Below, in pieces: positions 25,501 to 35,145 of a DNA stretch of 64,000 nucleotides; the first letter of the stretch is position 1, and every line of letters starts with the position of its first letter. The stretch is taken from contig BQMF02000029.1 in NCBI GenBank assembly GCA_027922465.2, forward strand, positions 682,001 through 746,000, written 5' to 3'. The notes beneath the pieces are model-generated. The model was not told where the DNA came from. It searched no databases and worked only from the letters and a program-made list of their open reading frames with translations. The DNA comes from Turritopsis dohrnii (Eukaryota > Cnidaria > Hydrozoa > Anthoathecata > Oceaniidae). The translations under genes were made by a program, and so were the position numbers.

Positions 25501-28500
25501 ACACAAGCAGGTGCAACCTGTAAATGTACGTTTCAAAATAATATATTACCAAATCAAATAACACAGTATTCTAAATTGCCTTTCAGATTTGTGCTGAAGG
25601 TGCCAGAATAACAAATAAAATAATAATGGTTTTCGGGAACTTTTTATTTCTACAAAAATATGTCCGCTTGTCTGTTCAGTCATAACTGAATGAATCAGAG
25701 TTTATCATGTCAAAACAAGCGAGTTTATTTTGTATTTATTGCTATTTGGCGAAACAATAATTAAATCACTGTTATTTGAGAACTTCATAAAACAACACAT
25801 GCATATGTGAAATGTATAAACAAACGACTTGAACAAAACTTTTTAACGATAATAACGGTAATCTGTTTCACTTTTATCCCATTCGATATTCTGTTTCACA
25901 TAATTAATTGAAACAACATTATTATATGAAGAATTTAGTGATGAATCAAATACTTATCGCTAAAATTTAGTGCTTTTTCGTAAAGAGCGATATTTATAAG
26001 CGATAATAGTGATAATGATAATACTACAAGCGCTAAATTTATCACTAATATTGTTACTACATTTGTAAATAAGAACAAATTAGCGCTAAAACCCATTGTT
26101 CTTTTAGCGCTATTAGCACTTGGAATAAAGCGCTATTACTGCTTGTAGTGATTTTCCTTTGAATCGTCACAAATATAAAGTTCACATCTTTTTTGCTGAA
26201 TTAAATGGAAAATCTGACGTTGTGTGTTTGAAAGATACAGCAAGTCTTATCAACAATGTTTGGTATGACACAAGGGAAAAAGATGCAGAAAAAGATTCCG
26301 AAAGATTAATAAAAACAGCTGCAAAACTGATTCTTTCGAATATATGAACAACAAAGATTGACAAAGAGTACTATCCAACTGAAGAGGAAATATCCGACAT
26401 TAACTTGTTTGAGAACCTGCAGCCTACGACTTTGAGAAATAATTGTAAAAGATAGACTTAAAAGGGCATCATTAGGTCATTCTTTAATGATGTGTGTAAG
26501 ACCAAGGTTGGGAATGCTACCAATACCTTTTGGACTTAAGTAGAGCTCGATGATATGTTTGGTTCTTGTTGGCTGATAGATGAAGTGTCAAAACTTGGTT
26601 TTGCTGTTTCCTATTCTGAGTTACTGAAGTCTAAACAAGCAGTTTTAATACATGATGATTCTTTAGATGCAACAAAGCCGCAAGAACCAGAATTCACCCA
26701 ATGGATTACCGATAATGTTGACTATAATGTGTGCACGATCGATGGCAAAAACGCTTTTGGGAGTCATCAGTTCGTCAATAAAATCGTCTTCCTTTACCAT
26801 AAAGGTACCGAGAATAAAGAAGTTATTGAAAGTTGGCAAAATTACCGAAAGCAAAGGAATTTCACTACGTCAATACATACATGAAGGACGCCAAGCTTTA
26901 GCATTGGTCAAATTGACGAAACTTAAAGATCTACCGGAAAGTATTAACAGATCAAGGAATGCAGATCTCATATGGCAAATGGGATACTTTTTTAAGAAAA
27001 AACAACCTCAATGGTCCGGTTTTATGCAAGGAAATCTATCAGGAATTCATCCAGGCAAAGCAAATTTCAGTTTTTTACCCATCATTAGCCTTAATCCATC
27101 CAACGAGTCATGCATATTTTCTACACTAGTGTTTATCGAGAATCAACCAAAACCTTAAAGATACCAACAGCATGTGTGACTTTTTATCAGCCATTGTACA
27201 TCAAAGCCTTTGAGATTGTTAAAGCAAAGAAAATGAAAGTAGTGTTGAGATAAGGAGGCTTTCAATTGTTAATGTCCTTTCTTGGTGGGGTTGGTACTGT
27301 CATGGAAGGCTCTGGATTACGGGAGGCTATGGAGACAATCTACACAGAGCACACAGTAAATCATATGATGGACGGTAAAGCATCTGCTTATGCAGAGCTG
27401 TGAGATTGATGCAGTTTTGCATGGAATACTACTAAGCAAGGTAATCTATGAAGAAGAGTTGTGTCAGCTTAAAGATGCATACAACATGGTAATTGAAAAA
27501 GGTTTTGAATCATTGAACGCTGACTCTGTTGATGCCACTGGCAAGCTTGCTAGCAAATTAAATGAACTTATTGACAAGCTTACAAAGTTGAAACAATACA
27601 TGTATCATGTAAGTCTCGTAAAAGATTTTATATTTCCAGAACGCACCGGCAATTGGTCTTTTCATTTGATAACAGCAAAAAAATGCTGAATTTGTTTGCA
27701 CCTTCCGTTAACTAGGCAAAGAGTGCATGACTATATTTTCAAACTATGAATGATCTACCACAAAAGGATCCCTGGTTATTCCAATGCTTCAACGAGAAAG
27801 GCTACCACACCGTCAGGAGAAGTGATTGATATTGGGATGGCTTATGGTCTGACCTGATAATCGAACAGGTCCTGATAATAGCTGTAAAAAGTTGCAGAGG
27901 ATTGAGCAGAGGAAGAGGAATGACTAATAGTGCAGTATCAATCTGGTGTCTCTCGATGTTTTGATGAGCAGCTATCCATCAATCTATGTCTAAACTCACA
28001 GATCATCAATCTCAATCAAGTGAGCAGCATGTAGAAATGAGAACTAGTCATATGGAACGAGTCTCGGAGGATCAACGAAAAGTAGCTACTTGGTTTGAAG
28101 AACATCCTCCATTTTCATGTAATGTTGAAAGCCTGGTATCAATTTCGAATGGACTTACAGCTACTAAAGAATCCAACATCAATTGTGACGAAGTTGAAGA
28201 AATAGGCAAAAGAATCCAGAACACTGGATGAAGTAAATTATACGGAAGCAAAGATCAAAAGAAATGATGGCGTCAGAAATTTGGAAGCTCTGCAATCTTC
28301 TGTTAAAATTGCTGACGATCAAGTGGCGATTGATATTGGATATTGGACTCTGTTTAACCATTAATTGCATTGGTAATGAGAGATGGAGATGTTGCATCTT
28401 GCTTGAACTATCACCATTCCCTGCCTAACTTTTTGACAAGGGTGTTATGTGAGACCCTAACAAATCAAAATTACGCGAGCATTTAACCAAAGACATTGAA

Positions 28501-31038
28501 CAATGTAATCCACCAGTCAATACAAATCATGTGATAGATGGGGGAGTTCTTCTTAAGGTTAAGTGGCTACCAGATCAAAGCTTTGAAGATGTAATTACAC
28601 AGTATGAAGATTACTTGATGAAGGCATTTGGGAGGTGCACTGTGGTATTTGATGGATATGACAGCAGAAGCACAAAAGGTCGCAAACATTAGATCTGTGG
28701 TAGTGGTCTGTCTCAAACAGTTACTGTTGAGCCAAACAGAAAGGTTGCACTTTCGCAGAAGGAATTCATGAAGAATGGGCAGAACAAGAAAATGCTGATT
28801 AATCTGCTGTCACAATGTTTGAGAAGAAAAAGGTTTTCATATAGAAGTGGCTGAAAGTGATGCAGATACCCTGATTGTTAGAGAAGCGATAAGTCATGCA
28901 GAAGAAGGAATAGTTGTTGTTCATGCAGATGATGCTGACATATTTTGCATGCTGATGTACCACTACAATATCAACCTGTATATTTTAAAACCATGAAGAA
29001 GACCGATGGTGTCCGGAAGTTTTAGAAGATCAAAGATGTCACTGAGAAGCATGGTGAAATTATCGCCAAGCATATCCTATTCCTACATGCTTGGACCGGC
29101 TGTGACACAACATCAGGAACTTTTGGAATGGGTAAATATCCAAAAATGTTTCTCATATCCAAAACTTTTTTTCTATTCATTGTTTTATGTAGCTTGGCGT
29201 CATGAGTACAATGTTCACGATCTACTTTTAGTATTCATTATTACATCACTTTGTATATCGAACTTTCAGTAATTATGATTTACATCACTTTTTCTTAATA
29301 TTTATTTTTAGGTAAACGATTGAAAAAACCTGAAGGAGGCCTGGGGTTGGAGTATATTCTAAAGAGCCAGTTGCACCAGAAGAGTTGCTCAAGTTTGTAC
29401 GGTGCAATTGCAAACTTGAGATGAAAAATCCGTGTTCCAAAAATTGTTCATGCAGGAAGAACGGTCTGCACTGTGTCGCTGCTTGTGGGAATTGCAGAGG
29501 AGAGGGCTGCACGAATGAAGCCCTAAAGTCTGAAAGAGACCATACAGATGAAAACGACGAAGAAAGAAACATAATGTTTTAAAAAACTTTTAGATTGATT
29601 GATATTGTTAGTGTTTTCATTGTAGAATTTGAGATTGATTGCTACATGAAATTTCATTGAAATACCACCTCTTACGTTTTGCTTTATAACTTTAACTGTC
29701 CCCTGATTCAGAATTGAGGCATACTCTTATCGTAACCTACATAGAATTGCACTTCCAATGATACCAAATATGTAATTATAACATATTATTCTAGGTTGGT
29801 CTTTATTCCTGGCCAATTTGACTAGACTACAAGAAAAGCTTCGGTTTTTAAAACATTTTGATTGCTCAAAAAAAATACAACACTGCCAAACCGAACATGC
29901 TACCATATGATACCGCCGCTGCTTGTTGTCCAATATGTTTAATCAGTTGGTTTCTTTGTATTTAGTTCTATTGTTTTCAAAGCCAAGTCAACAGTGGTTT
30001 TGGAATATAAAATTAATACCAATAATAATAAAAAGAGCGTTATCCCTACTGGTTCACCAGCCAAAAAAAGTCACGTTCGATTGGGGGTTGCAATGTATTT
30101 GTTTCGCACTGACGTCGCACACAAAAAAAGAAATAATTTCTCTCACAGCTCACCTACCATTTTGCGTGACATTCAAACAAACAGACAGAATCGGCTATTA
30201 ATATATAGATGAGAGTTATTGTTGCTAACTTGTGTATAAATAAAAAAATATGATATAAAATGTAATATAGAATTGACTTCATGTATAAGAACTTCTTTGT
30301 TGTTATCCTTTTAAACCAATCTTCCCGCAGCGTGGTTCGCTTTTAGAAATTATGTGTTTTGAAGAAGGGTGACAGTTAAAAGTATCTTTACTTTGTAAGT
30401 AACAGTATTTTCTGATTTTTGCAGATAATATGAAATCATTTGGAGAAGATATCACTACATTGACATCAGCTATAGTGCTTGTTTTGGTCATTATTTTGTT
30501 AGTGGCAGTGATAGCATGGCTGCTGCGAAGGCATAAACAAAATAGTGAGCACATTTCATTTCAAACTTCATGTAGATTTTGTTCTGACTATTGTATCTTG
30601 ATTTTGACATGATTTTTGGTTTAGTGCTAGATCATTGTTTTTGTTCTGAAAAATAAAAACAATTGTTGCTATACTAAGGTTTGTGTATGAGAGTGATATG
30701 GAAGTCGTGATAATTTGTAATTGGTTGGATAAGCTTTAATGTGCGGACCCATCTGATGTCCATGGAATTAGCATGATTGTTATGATTGTTTAATTTATAC
30801 CTTTTCCATGTGATGTTTTTTAGATAAAAATAAAATTGAAAGACCATTGATAAAGTCACCATGTGGAAGGGATCCATTACAGTCTAATGTTGTTGTTACC
30901 AAAAGAAATTTTGACTCTGTGAGTCTAAAAAATGAAAAAAGTGAGGATTATGCTGAACTGAACATGAAGTGTGTGAAAGAAGATCCTTATGCAAGTTTAG
31001 CTGTCTCTAATTATGAAATCCCTGATTTTAAATTGTAA
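16478..31038 (+). CDS. Alr-like gene 2: intact Ig-superfamily allorecognition-type receptor
   Basis: The six exons (16478-16541, 16615-17013, 17265-17552, 23817-24095, 30425-30544, 30824-31038) total 1365 nt, or 454 codons plus stop. Every intron is in phase 1 with GT/AG borders. Protein layout: signal peptide 1-21, V-set-like domain about 22-155, I-set-like domain 156-250, fibronectin III-like fold 251-344, membrane helix about 354-377, cytoplasmic tail 378-454. The first domain has KWNIT and DKYSVTC motifs but no Cys at the usual B-strand position. The tail has Y426AEL and Y439ASL in ITAM spacing, plus Y447EIP. The plan matches the Hydractinia Alr proteins, cell-surface receptors for homotypic self/non-self recognition between colonies. 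Function is inferred from the family. All transposons within the gene are intronic. Confidence 0.85.
16615..17013 (+). CDS. gene 2 exon 2, V-set-like Ig domain
   Basis: 399 nt after TGTTTAG. It opens VTCGIVTPANGEDSINGVIG, then SLKWNIT (strands B-C), ENLKSRLSV, SGVVTFKIGKV (strand E) and EDKYSVTCRAVF (strand F). The F-strand Cys is two residues later than the classical D-x-Y-x-C position. In this family the N-terminal domain is the polymorphic ligand-binding one. The donor is AAAA/GTATGT. Confidence 0.85.
17265..17552 (+). CDS. gene 2 exon 3, I-set Ig domain
   Basis: 288 nt. CGYPVPTLKW carries the B-strand Cys and the C-strand Trp, and SLCGYNLTVEISG gives the second Cys. NLT and NVT are N-glycosylation sequons. 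The donor is AAC/GTAAGT. Confidence 0.87.
17804..18376 (-). mobile_element. Helitron-like non-autonomous repeat R1
   Basis: Minus-strand 3' end: palindrome ACCCGGGT, then TACTAA followed by T (a CTRR-type end). The 5' end is TCTATATATACTAATCTATA preceded by A. Both ends resemble those of the Helitron at 6758-7743, although the bodies differ. It lies in intron 3 of gene 2. Confidence 0.72.
18849..19265 (-). mobile_element. Helitron-like non-autonomous repeat R1
   Basis: Minus-strand 3' end ACCCGGGTTACTAG followed by T, then the R1 body (TGTAGAGCT, GATATCGTC, CCCCATCACCC, GATGCAATGCAATG). The 5' boundary near 19260 is uncertain. It lies inside transposon B. Confidence 0.65.
19539..20737. mobile_element. 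PIF/Harbinger DNA transposon, decayed
   Basis: The terminal repeats are AGCTAGGGCTCCACGATGC and, at the right, GCATCATGGAGCCCTAGCT. TTA is duplicated at 19536-19538 and 20738-20740, the 3-bp TWA duplication expected of PIF/Harbinger. Further inside, GCAATGCAATTTGCTGCATT is present near both ends. A broken transposase lies between. Confidence 0.9.
19760..20350 (+). pseudogene. Harbinger-type transposase pseudogene
   Basis: Several frames together read as a HARBI1-like transposase. In order: FKEFVHVDLSQFEFLVGTL, MRASIPPEEMVCLALRY, FRSLQFQFRLGRKTISDI, EFEERWNFPNGLDAIYGKHI and ANSDGGIW-like GRNSDGGIWARCPLKAALD. The first catalytic region is near GLDAIYGKH, where the canonical Asp-Gly is changed to Tyr-Gly. 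At least two frameshifts (about 19900 and 19990) and a gap after about 20200 make it inactive. Confidence 0.82.
21169..21796. mobile_element. mariner-like MITE with long inverted arms
   Basis: CAGTGTGTTTCTTAATGTTG at the left is mirrored by CAACATTACGAAACACACTG at the right, with TA on both sides (21167-21168, 21797-21798). The arms match over about 200 bp, including AATGTAAAAGGGGTTTTTGT. A solitary related end (GAAACACACTGTA) is at 41452-41464. No protein is encoded. It lies inside transposon B. Confidence 0.85.
22015..23522. mobile_element. GTGAC-family transposon C (palindrome GATTCACTTGAATC)
   Basis: The left end GTGACGGTTTATGGGAAAAG is matched by the right end read inward. ATAT is duplicated (22011-22014, 23523-23526). 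Arrays of AAGCGATTCACTTGAATCGG lie inside the left end (22095-22230) and AAGCGATTCATGTGAATCGG inside the right (23340-23480). The shared module is present in reverse at about 23040-23110. It is inserted within the shared module of transposon B. A lone B-like end (GTGACCGTCCAAGGGATTTT) lies inside it at 22740. Confidence 0.88.
23817..24095 (+). CDS. gene 2 exon 4, fibronectin III-like domain
   Basis: 279 nt after CTTGTAG, beginning SPGKIYGKIVQ. The last strand, HIMVRSVYKGKKGPWSDPI, has the usual FN3 pattern (hydrophobic, Arg-Ser/Ala, Gly, Pro-Trp-Ser). GACK and QGCPV supply two Cys. The acceptor is set by keeping phase 1 and by the equivalent starts at 5653 and 44461. Confidence 0.85.
24950..29581 (+). 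pseudogene. broken repeat-family gene with Cys-rich CXC-like tail
   Basis: Fragments in order: TKLKDK/YKVHIFFAELNGKSDVV, NNVWYDTREKDAEKDSERL, DVSK-type MFGSCWLIDEVSKLGFAVSY, FDGYDSRSTKGRKH, IVVVHADDADIFCMLMYHY, HAWTGCDTTSGTFGMG, and the tail CNCKLEMKNPCSKNCSCRKN. The HADDAD and TGCDTTS blocks resemble PIN-like nuclease folds seen in large invertebrate repeat families, but I cannot name a function. Transposon D interrupts the first block. Frameshifts and stops occur throughout. A spliceable intron remains at about 29130-29312 (GGAATGG/GTAAAT to TTTTAG/GTAAACG), so the copy came from DNA rather than mRNA. Confidence 0.65.
25069..26170. mobile_element. GTGAC-family transposon D (palindrome TTTAGCGCTAAA)
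   Basis: The ends GTGATGATTCAAAGGAAAAT and, inward from the right, GTGACGATTCAAAGGAAAAT flank 1102 bp, with AAAT duplicated (25065-25068, 26171-26174). TAGCGCTAAAT motifs sit inside both ends. The shared module is at 25440-25535 in plus orientation. Removing the element and one AAAT restores the reading frame KLKDKYKVHIFFAE of the host gene fragment. Confidence 0.9.
30425..30544 (+). CDS. gene 2 exon 5, transmembrane helix
   Basis: 120 nt encoding DNMKSFGEDITT, then about 24 hydrophobic residues ending IAWLL, then the basic stop-transfer RRHKQN. Donor A/GTGAGC. Confidence 0.87.
30824..31038 (+). CDS. gene 2 exon 6, tail with ITAM-like motif
   Basis: Starts after GTTTTTTAG and ends at TAA. 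It contains DYAELNMKCVKEDPYASL: two YxxL motifs with nine residues between them, a phosphotyrosine motif that would recruit tandem-SH2 kinases. A third Tyr (NYEIPDFKL) ends the protein. It is longer than the tail exon of gene 1. Confidence 0.87.
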
Positions 31039-31196
31039 TTCTTTTTTTTTTAAAGTAAATTTTCCAATTAGGTTAAATTTTGATACTCTGTTTTAGTAAG
31101 CAAGTTCATGTGGTATTTTTTTTATTCTCTTGCTGCATAATTGAAGTGTTTATTAACATATATTTGTATCGGTAATATTATTATTACATAATATTT

Positions 31197-31252
31197 ATGA
31201 ACATGGCTTTTTGGATATTTTTTGTGTTGACGTTGCAATGTATCTTTGTAAG
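31197..31252 (+). pseudogene. orphan signal-peptide exon relic
   Basis: It encodes MNMAFWIFFVLTLQC-like sequence, matching MNMAFQIVVLLVLHF of gene 1, preceded by the same TATTTATGAACATGGCTTTT context. The donor is degraded, and no Ig exon follows closely. Confidence 0.6.
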
Positions 31253-32197
31253 ATTATGCATTATTTATGAAGGTTTTTTATAACATGCCATAATAATTTA
31301 CATTTTTTGTATTACATTTGTAGTTTGTTTCTTTGAAGAAGTATTGACAGAAAAATGTTTCTGACAAATGAATCATATTTGTTACATTCTTTCATTACCT
31401 TCTGAGAAAAACATATACTTAACTGTAGCTTAGCATTGAAAAATTAAATTTGATTTTACACAGAATGCTTGTCTTAGTGATGGCATTAATATACAAATAT
31501 GGTCTTTAGGGATTCTTTAAATTATTGAATTTTGATATCAGAGTGAATTTCTATTTTTGTGATGGCATTATGACCATCTTCTTAAGTCTGATGTACTTAA
31601 GATTTCATTTTGTTAATTCATCTCAAAATAGAGGTGCTGCAGTTTGATAATTGTTATGAGAAAACAACAGATATTTGATGGTATCACATTAACATTTATT
31701 GTTAATTAAGTATTTGCTGCATTGAAGCAACAATAGTGTTGATGTTTATAGAGCCTTTTCAGAACTTTTTGTCTTATTCTTTGTCAAGCCATTTTAATGA
31801 AAAGAAGAAGGGGTGCCAACTGTAAGCTTAGAAAAGAAACAAAGCTCTACATTGAATAATTTCTAGACTTCTTTACGAGCTTATGCTGTCTTTGTGCCAT
31901 TATTAGTCTCTGGGGCCATAAGAATTTAAATGTTCTTTACTTTCATGTTTTTATATGTTTGCAATGCTGTGGTTCTTGTAACTTGAAATTACCTAATATT
32001 CTTATACAAAATTGTAAAATCGATTGTCATTGTTAACTTCTGAAAAAGGATTTACTTTTTTGGTTTAGTTTAAAACAATTTTTGAAAATTTTGAATTGGG
32101 CTTGCTAATGTTGGTGTTTGATTGCTCTGCTAATGTAATGCTAATTAGATTACTTGAGAGTTACCCTATTTTTATTGTAAGAAGTGCTGTTTGTTAG

Positions 32198-32285
32198 TTA
32201 CTTGTGGTATCATGAAACCTGCATATGGATTTGATTGTGTTGCTTGCGTTATCAGAGAGTCAACTTACCTGAAAGGGGATTAAAA
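32198..32285 (+). pseudogene. orphan first-Ig exon relic
   Basis: After TTGTTAG it reads VTCGIMKPAYGFDCVACVIR, the start of an Alr-like first domain, and then decays where LKWN is expected (LKGD and a stop). Confidence 0.65.
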
Positions 32286-32919
32286 CAGTCACAACATTGT
32301 AATAGTGCAACATTGCATTATCAGCATTTCATCGACTGATAATATCTTCAACATCTATGACTGTTTGACATTTTAAATATTAGGATCAAGTGTGATTGTT
32401 TCAAGTGTTTTATCTTGTAATCCAATAATTAGTTATTGTCAATTTAAGGTAGGTAAGTATTAATGAAATTCTTGTGCATGGGGTTTCATCCCTTCACATA
32501 GGTGTTTTCAATGCCGGACTTCATACTGCACAGTCTTTTGTTGACTTTTCAATGTATTGAAGGCACTGATTGTAAAATATGTCATTATTGTATAACTAGG
32601 AATTAATTAGCAGTAAACTCATACAAGGTTATTTGGAACTGTTCGAATGTTGTAACAAATAATACAGTTTGTTGTTTTCTAGTTACTTTGGTATTTAGAT
32701 ACCAACTGAATATATTTTATCAGAGATATTCTTCTAGAATGAGAAAAGTGTGTGAGGAACCAGAGAGCTGTTAGTATGTATATTACTTTCTTGTTGTAAA
32801 GTGTAAGAGTTGTTGTTGTCTAACCTTTATTGTTTTTTGAAATTGTAACCTTGTCATATTTCTTTTTGTGATTTCTTTTTTAGATTTGAAATACTGAAAA
32901 AAATACTGAACATATATTC

Positions 32920-33125
32920 ATGAACGTGGGTTTTGAGATATTTGTTTTGTTGTTGTTGCACTGCTTTGTTATTTTTGTATGGTAAAGTAATTAGGGACTT
33001 TGGATGTATCTTTTTGTGGAATGTTTTTTTTTGAAGTATTTAAGCATTATACCGCATTTATTTAGTTACTTGTGGTACCATTGCACACATAACTGGTGAA
33101 GATACTGACAAAAAGACATTTCATC
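32920..33125 (+). pseudogene. signal-peptide plus first-Ig exon relic
   Basis: The signal-peptide relic 32920-32981 (ATGAACGTGGGTTTTGAGAT) ends G/GTAAAG with one extra base compared with gene 1. After TTTAG at 33065 an Ig relic reads VTCGTIAHITGEDTDKKTF and is then lost. The intron between them is 84 bp, as in intact members. Confidence 0.68.
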
Positions 33126-33583
33126 TTTCACTCCAAATGTCTGCATGAATTTATGTTTTCTTTACTTTCATGGTTTTTTTGGCTGTGACTCTTTTTTAAT
33201 AAAACTTTTTAAAAAAGAGTCTCGGTATTGTTTGGAATTCTTAAACAATGTTTTAAACTTGTAAAACCTATTGTGATTGTTAACTTTTGAAAATTGGTTC
33301 ACTAACATTACTATTTCTTATAGATGAATATAAAAAAAATATATATATAGAAAATTTTATAACATCCATGTTACTATTTTGTTATCAAACATTTATGAAC
33401 ATTGCATCCCAACATTGCCGAACTGGAAGAGTATAGCCAACATGTAATGGAGTGTTTCGTAGAATTCTAAAGGAAATGGTCTAGTATTTTAACTATTTTA
33501 TATTAGAATTTAATTGTTAAGGATTGTCAATTTTATTATGAGTTTGCATGAAATTTCAGTATATGGAGTTCCATCCTTTATAG

Positions 33584-34637
33584 GGCCATAGTTATTTAAT
33601 ACTTCGTTCAGCGTAACAGATTTAAGAAAAATAGCGATGCGGAATGCGGGCATTATTCATTATGCATTATTTTGCAAACGAAATAATGACACACAATGGG
33701 CATTTTTTAACGATAATGTACTATAAGGCGGATTTTAGAACAGACCTTTTTATAAATGTTATGAAGTATTACACAATATCAACGAGCCATTCTCTATTTA
33801 GTTTCGTCAAATACATCAGGTGTGTTTGCTTCTTTTTTTCACTTCACGATATACTAACATTTATCTAGACAGTCAAGTAATAGAAAGTCACGTCGTGACA
33901 TTGTATCTTAGCAACGTTTATGTTCAAGATGATTATTCTAAAATTTCAGTAACCACTTATGTTGGTGACGTAGTTTTATTCTTCTTTTTCATGTCTTCTT
34001 TAAAATTAATTGTTGTGCCGATTTCGATTTCTTTATACGTCTCTAACATGTAAAAAAATCAAAACTGCTGGTTATACAAAAAAAAAAAATGAAATAAAAA
34101 TTTGTCGCTAATTCTGATGTATATTTCATTTTAAAGGAGAACATAAAAATAGAAGTATAAAAGATACATCAACTTGAGCAACGAAGAAAAGCACTACGGA
34201 GATAAGGAGACATATATGCACTAAAACATAAAAAAACATCTTTTACAAAGCTTCGTTAAAATGAAAATATGCAAAGAAATAACTATTTCGTAAATCTCTT
34301 CACTGTTGTTCCAATGAATTTGATTTGAAGATCTATTTACAATTCTGTTTGCAATGACAGAGGAAAATTTTACGAAACCAGGGCATAAAACTCTGAGTAG
34401 TCATAATTAAATAGAAATATTTATTTAAAGCATTATCAATGGCAAAGTACCTTTCACATAAGCATCGTAATGTACGTGACGAGGTTCCTCTATAATGTTT
34501 TTTTTTCGTTTTGTTTTAGTTGAGTTTTTTAAAGATGCTTTAAGTTGTAAAAATAATGTATTTTAATGTGCATTATTTGTCCGAAAAATCATAATGCGGG
34601 CGGGTTACGTTGAAGGAAGTATTAAATAACTATGGCC
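33584..34637. mobile_element. TIR element of unknown superfamily
   Basis: GGCCATAGTTATTTAATACT at the left is mirrored at 34618-34637, with TAG on both flanks, possibly a 3-bp duplication. Subterminal GCATTATT and AATGCGGGC motifs occur at both ends. The small frames inside (33644-34053) are Phe-rich and not recognisable. Confidence 0.7.
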
Positions 34638-35079
34638 TAGATTGCTATTTCTGCTGCCTCCGTTCCAGAAGGATACTTTTCTGCCAGTTGATGGGTTGAC
34701 TATGCCGTAAATTTTCTACGACAAATGTAGTAAACCTACGAGAAATGTAGTAAACACCTTTAATGTTTAGGAACTAGTACTTCAGCATAATTTGCGACCA
34801 TCACAAACCTACTAAGAACTGTTCTCATGTTGTGACAAATGTCTGCGTTCTTGCTGACTTTGCTATTTAGTTACTAATTGAAATTATTTTATCACAGAAG
34901 ATTTTTCTTACATGATTTTTTATGTAGCTGAGTATGTGAGGAATGGAACATTGTTACTGTCCAGATTACATTATAGCTAAAAGAAAAGTTTCTGCAGGAA
35001 CTATTGTTTGTTGACATTGTAACTACGTGATATTTAACTTCTTTTCTGATTTTGAATTAAAAGATGATGCACATGGATT

Positions 35080-35145
35080 ATGAATGTGGGTTTTTTGATG
35101 TATGGTTGCTTGGCGTTTTATTGTTGCATTATTTCATATGATGAG
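35080..35145 (+). pseudogene. orphan signal-peptide exon relic
   Basis: ATGAATGTGGGTTTTTTGATG and the end TTTCATATGATGAGG match the signal-peptide exon of gene 1/3. The donor GT has become AT (ATGATGAGG versus ATGGTAAGG). Confidence 0.55.

Larger units (their letters stand above)
24200..30209 (-). mobile_element. Helitron derivative carrying a 5-kb gene-like insert
   Basis: The ends match the Helitron at 6758-7743. The minus-strand 5' end TCTATATATTAATAGCCGAT starts at 30209; the 3' end, with a hairpin-like GCCGCTGCCTTGGCGGC, runs into CTAG at 24200, followed by T. The body is co-linear with that copy over 24200-24890 and 29840-30209. Between these lies about 4.9 kb absent from the shorter copy, holding a broken spliced gene and transposon D. 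The insert may be a captured gene or a later insertion. It fills most of intron 4 of Alr-like gene 2. Confidence 0.8.

Noticed and set aside
24900..29840. the gene block in the Helitron as a host gene in intron 4 of gene 2
   Set aside because: Many stops and frameshifts plus a transposon in its frame; it lies wholly between Helitron ends, so it is treated as mobile cargo.
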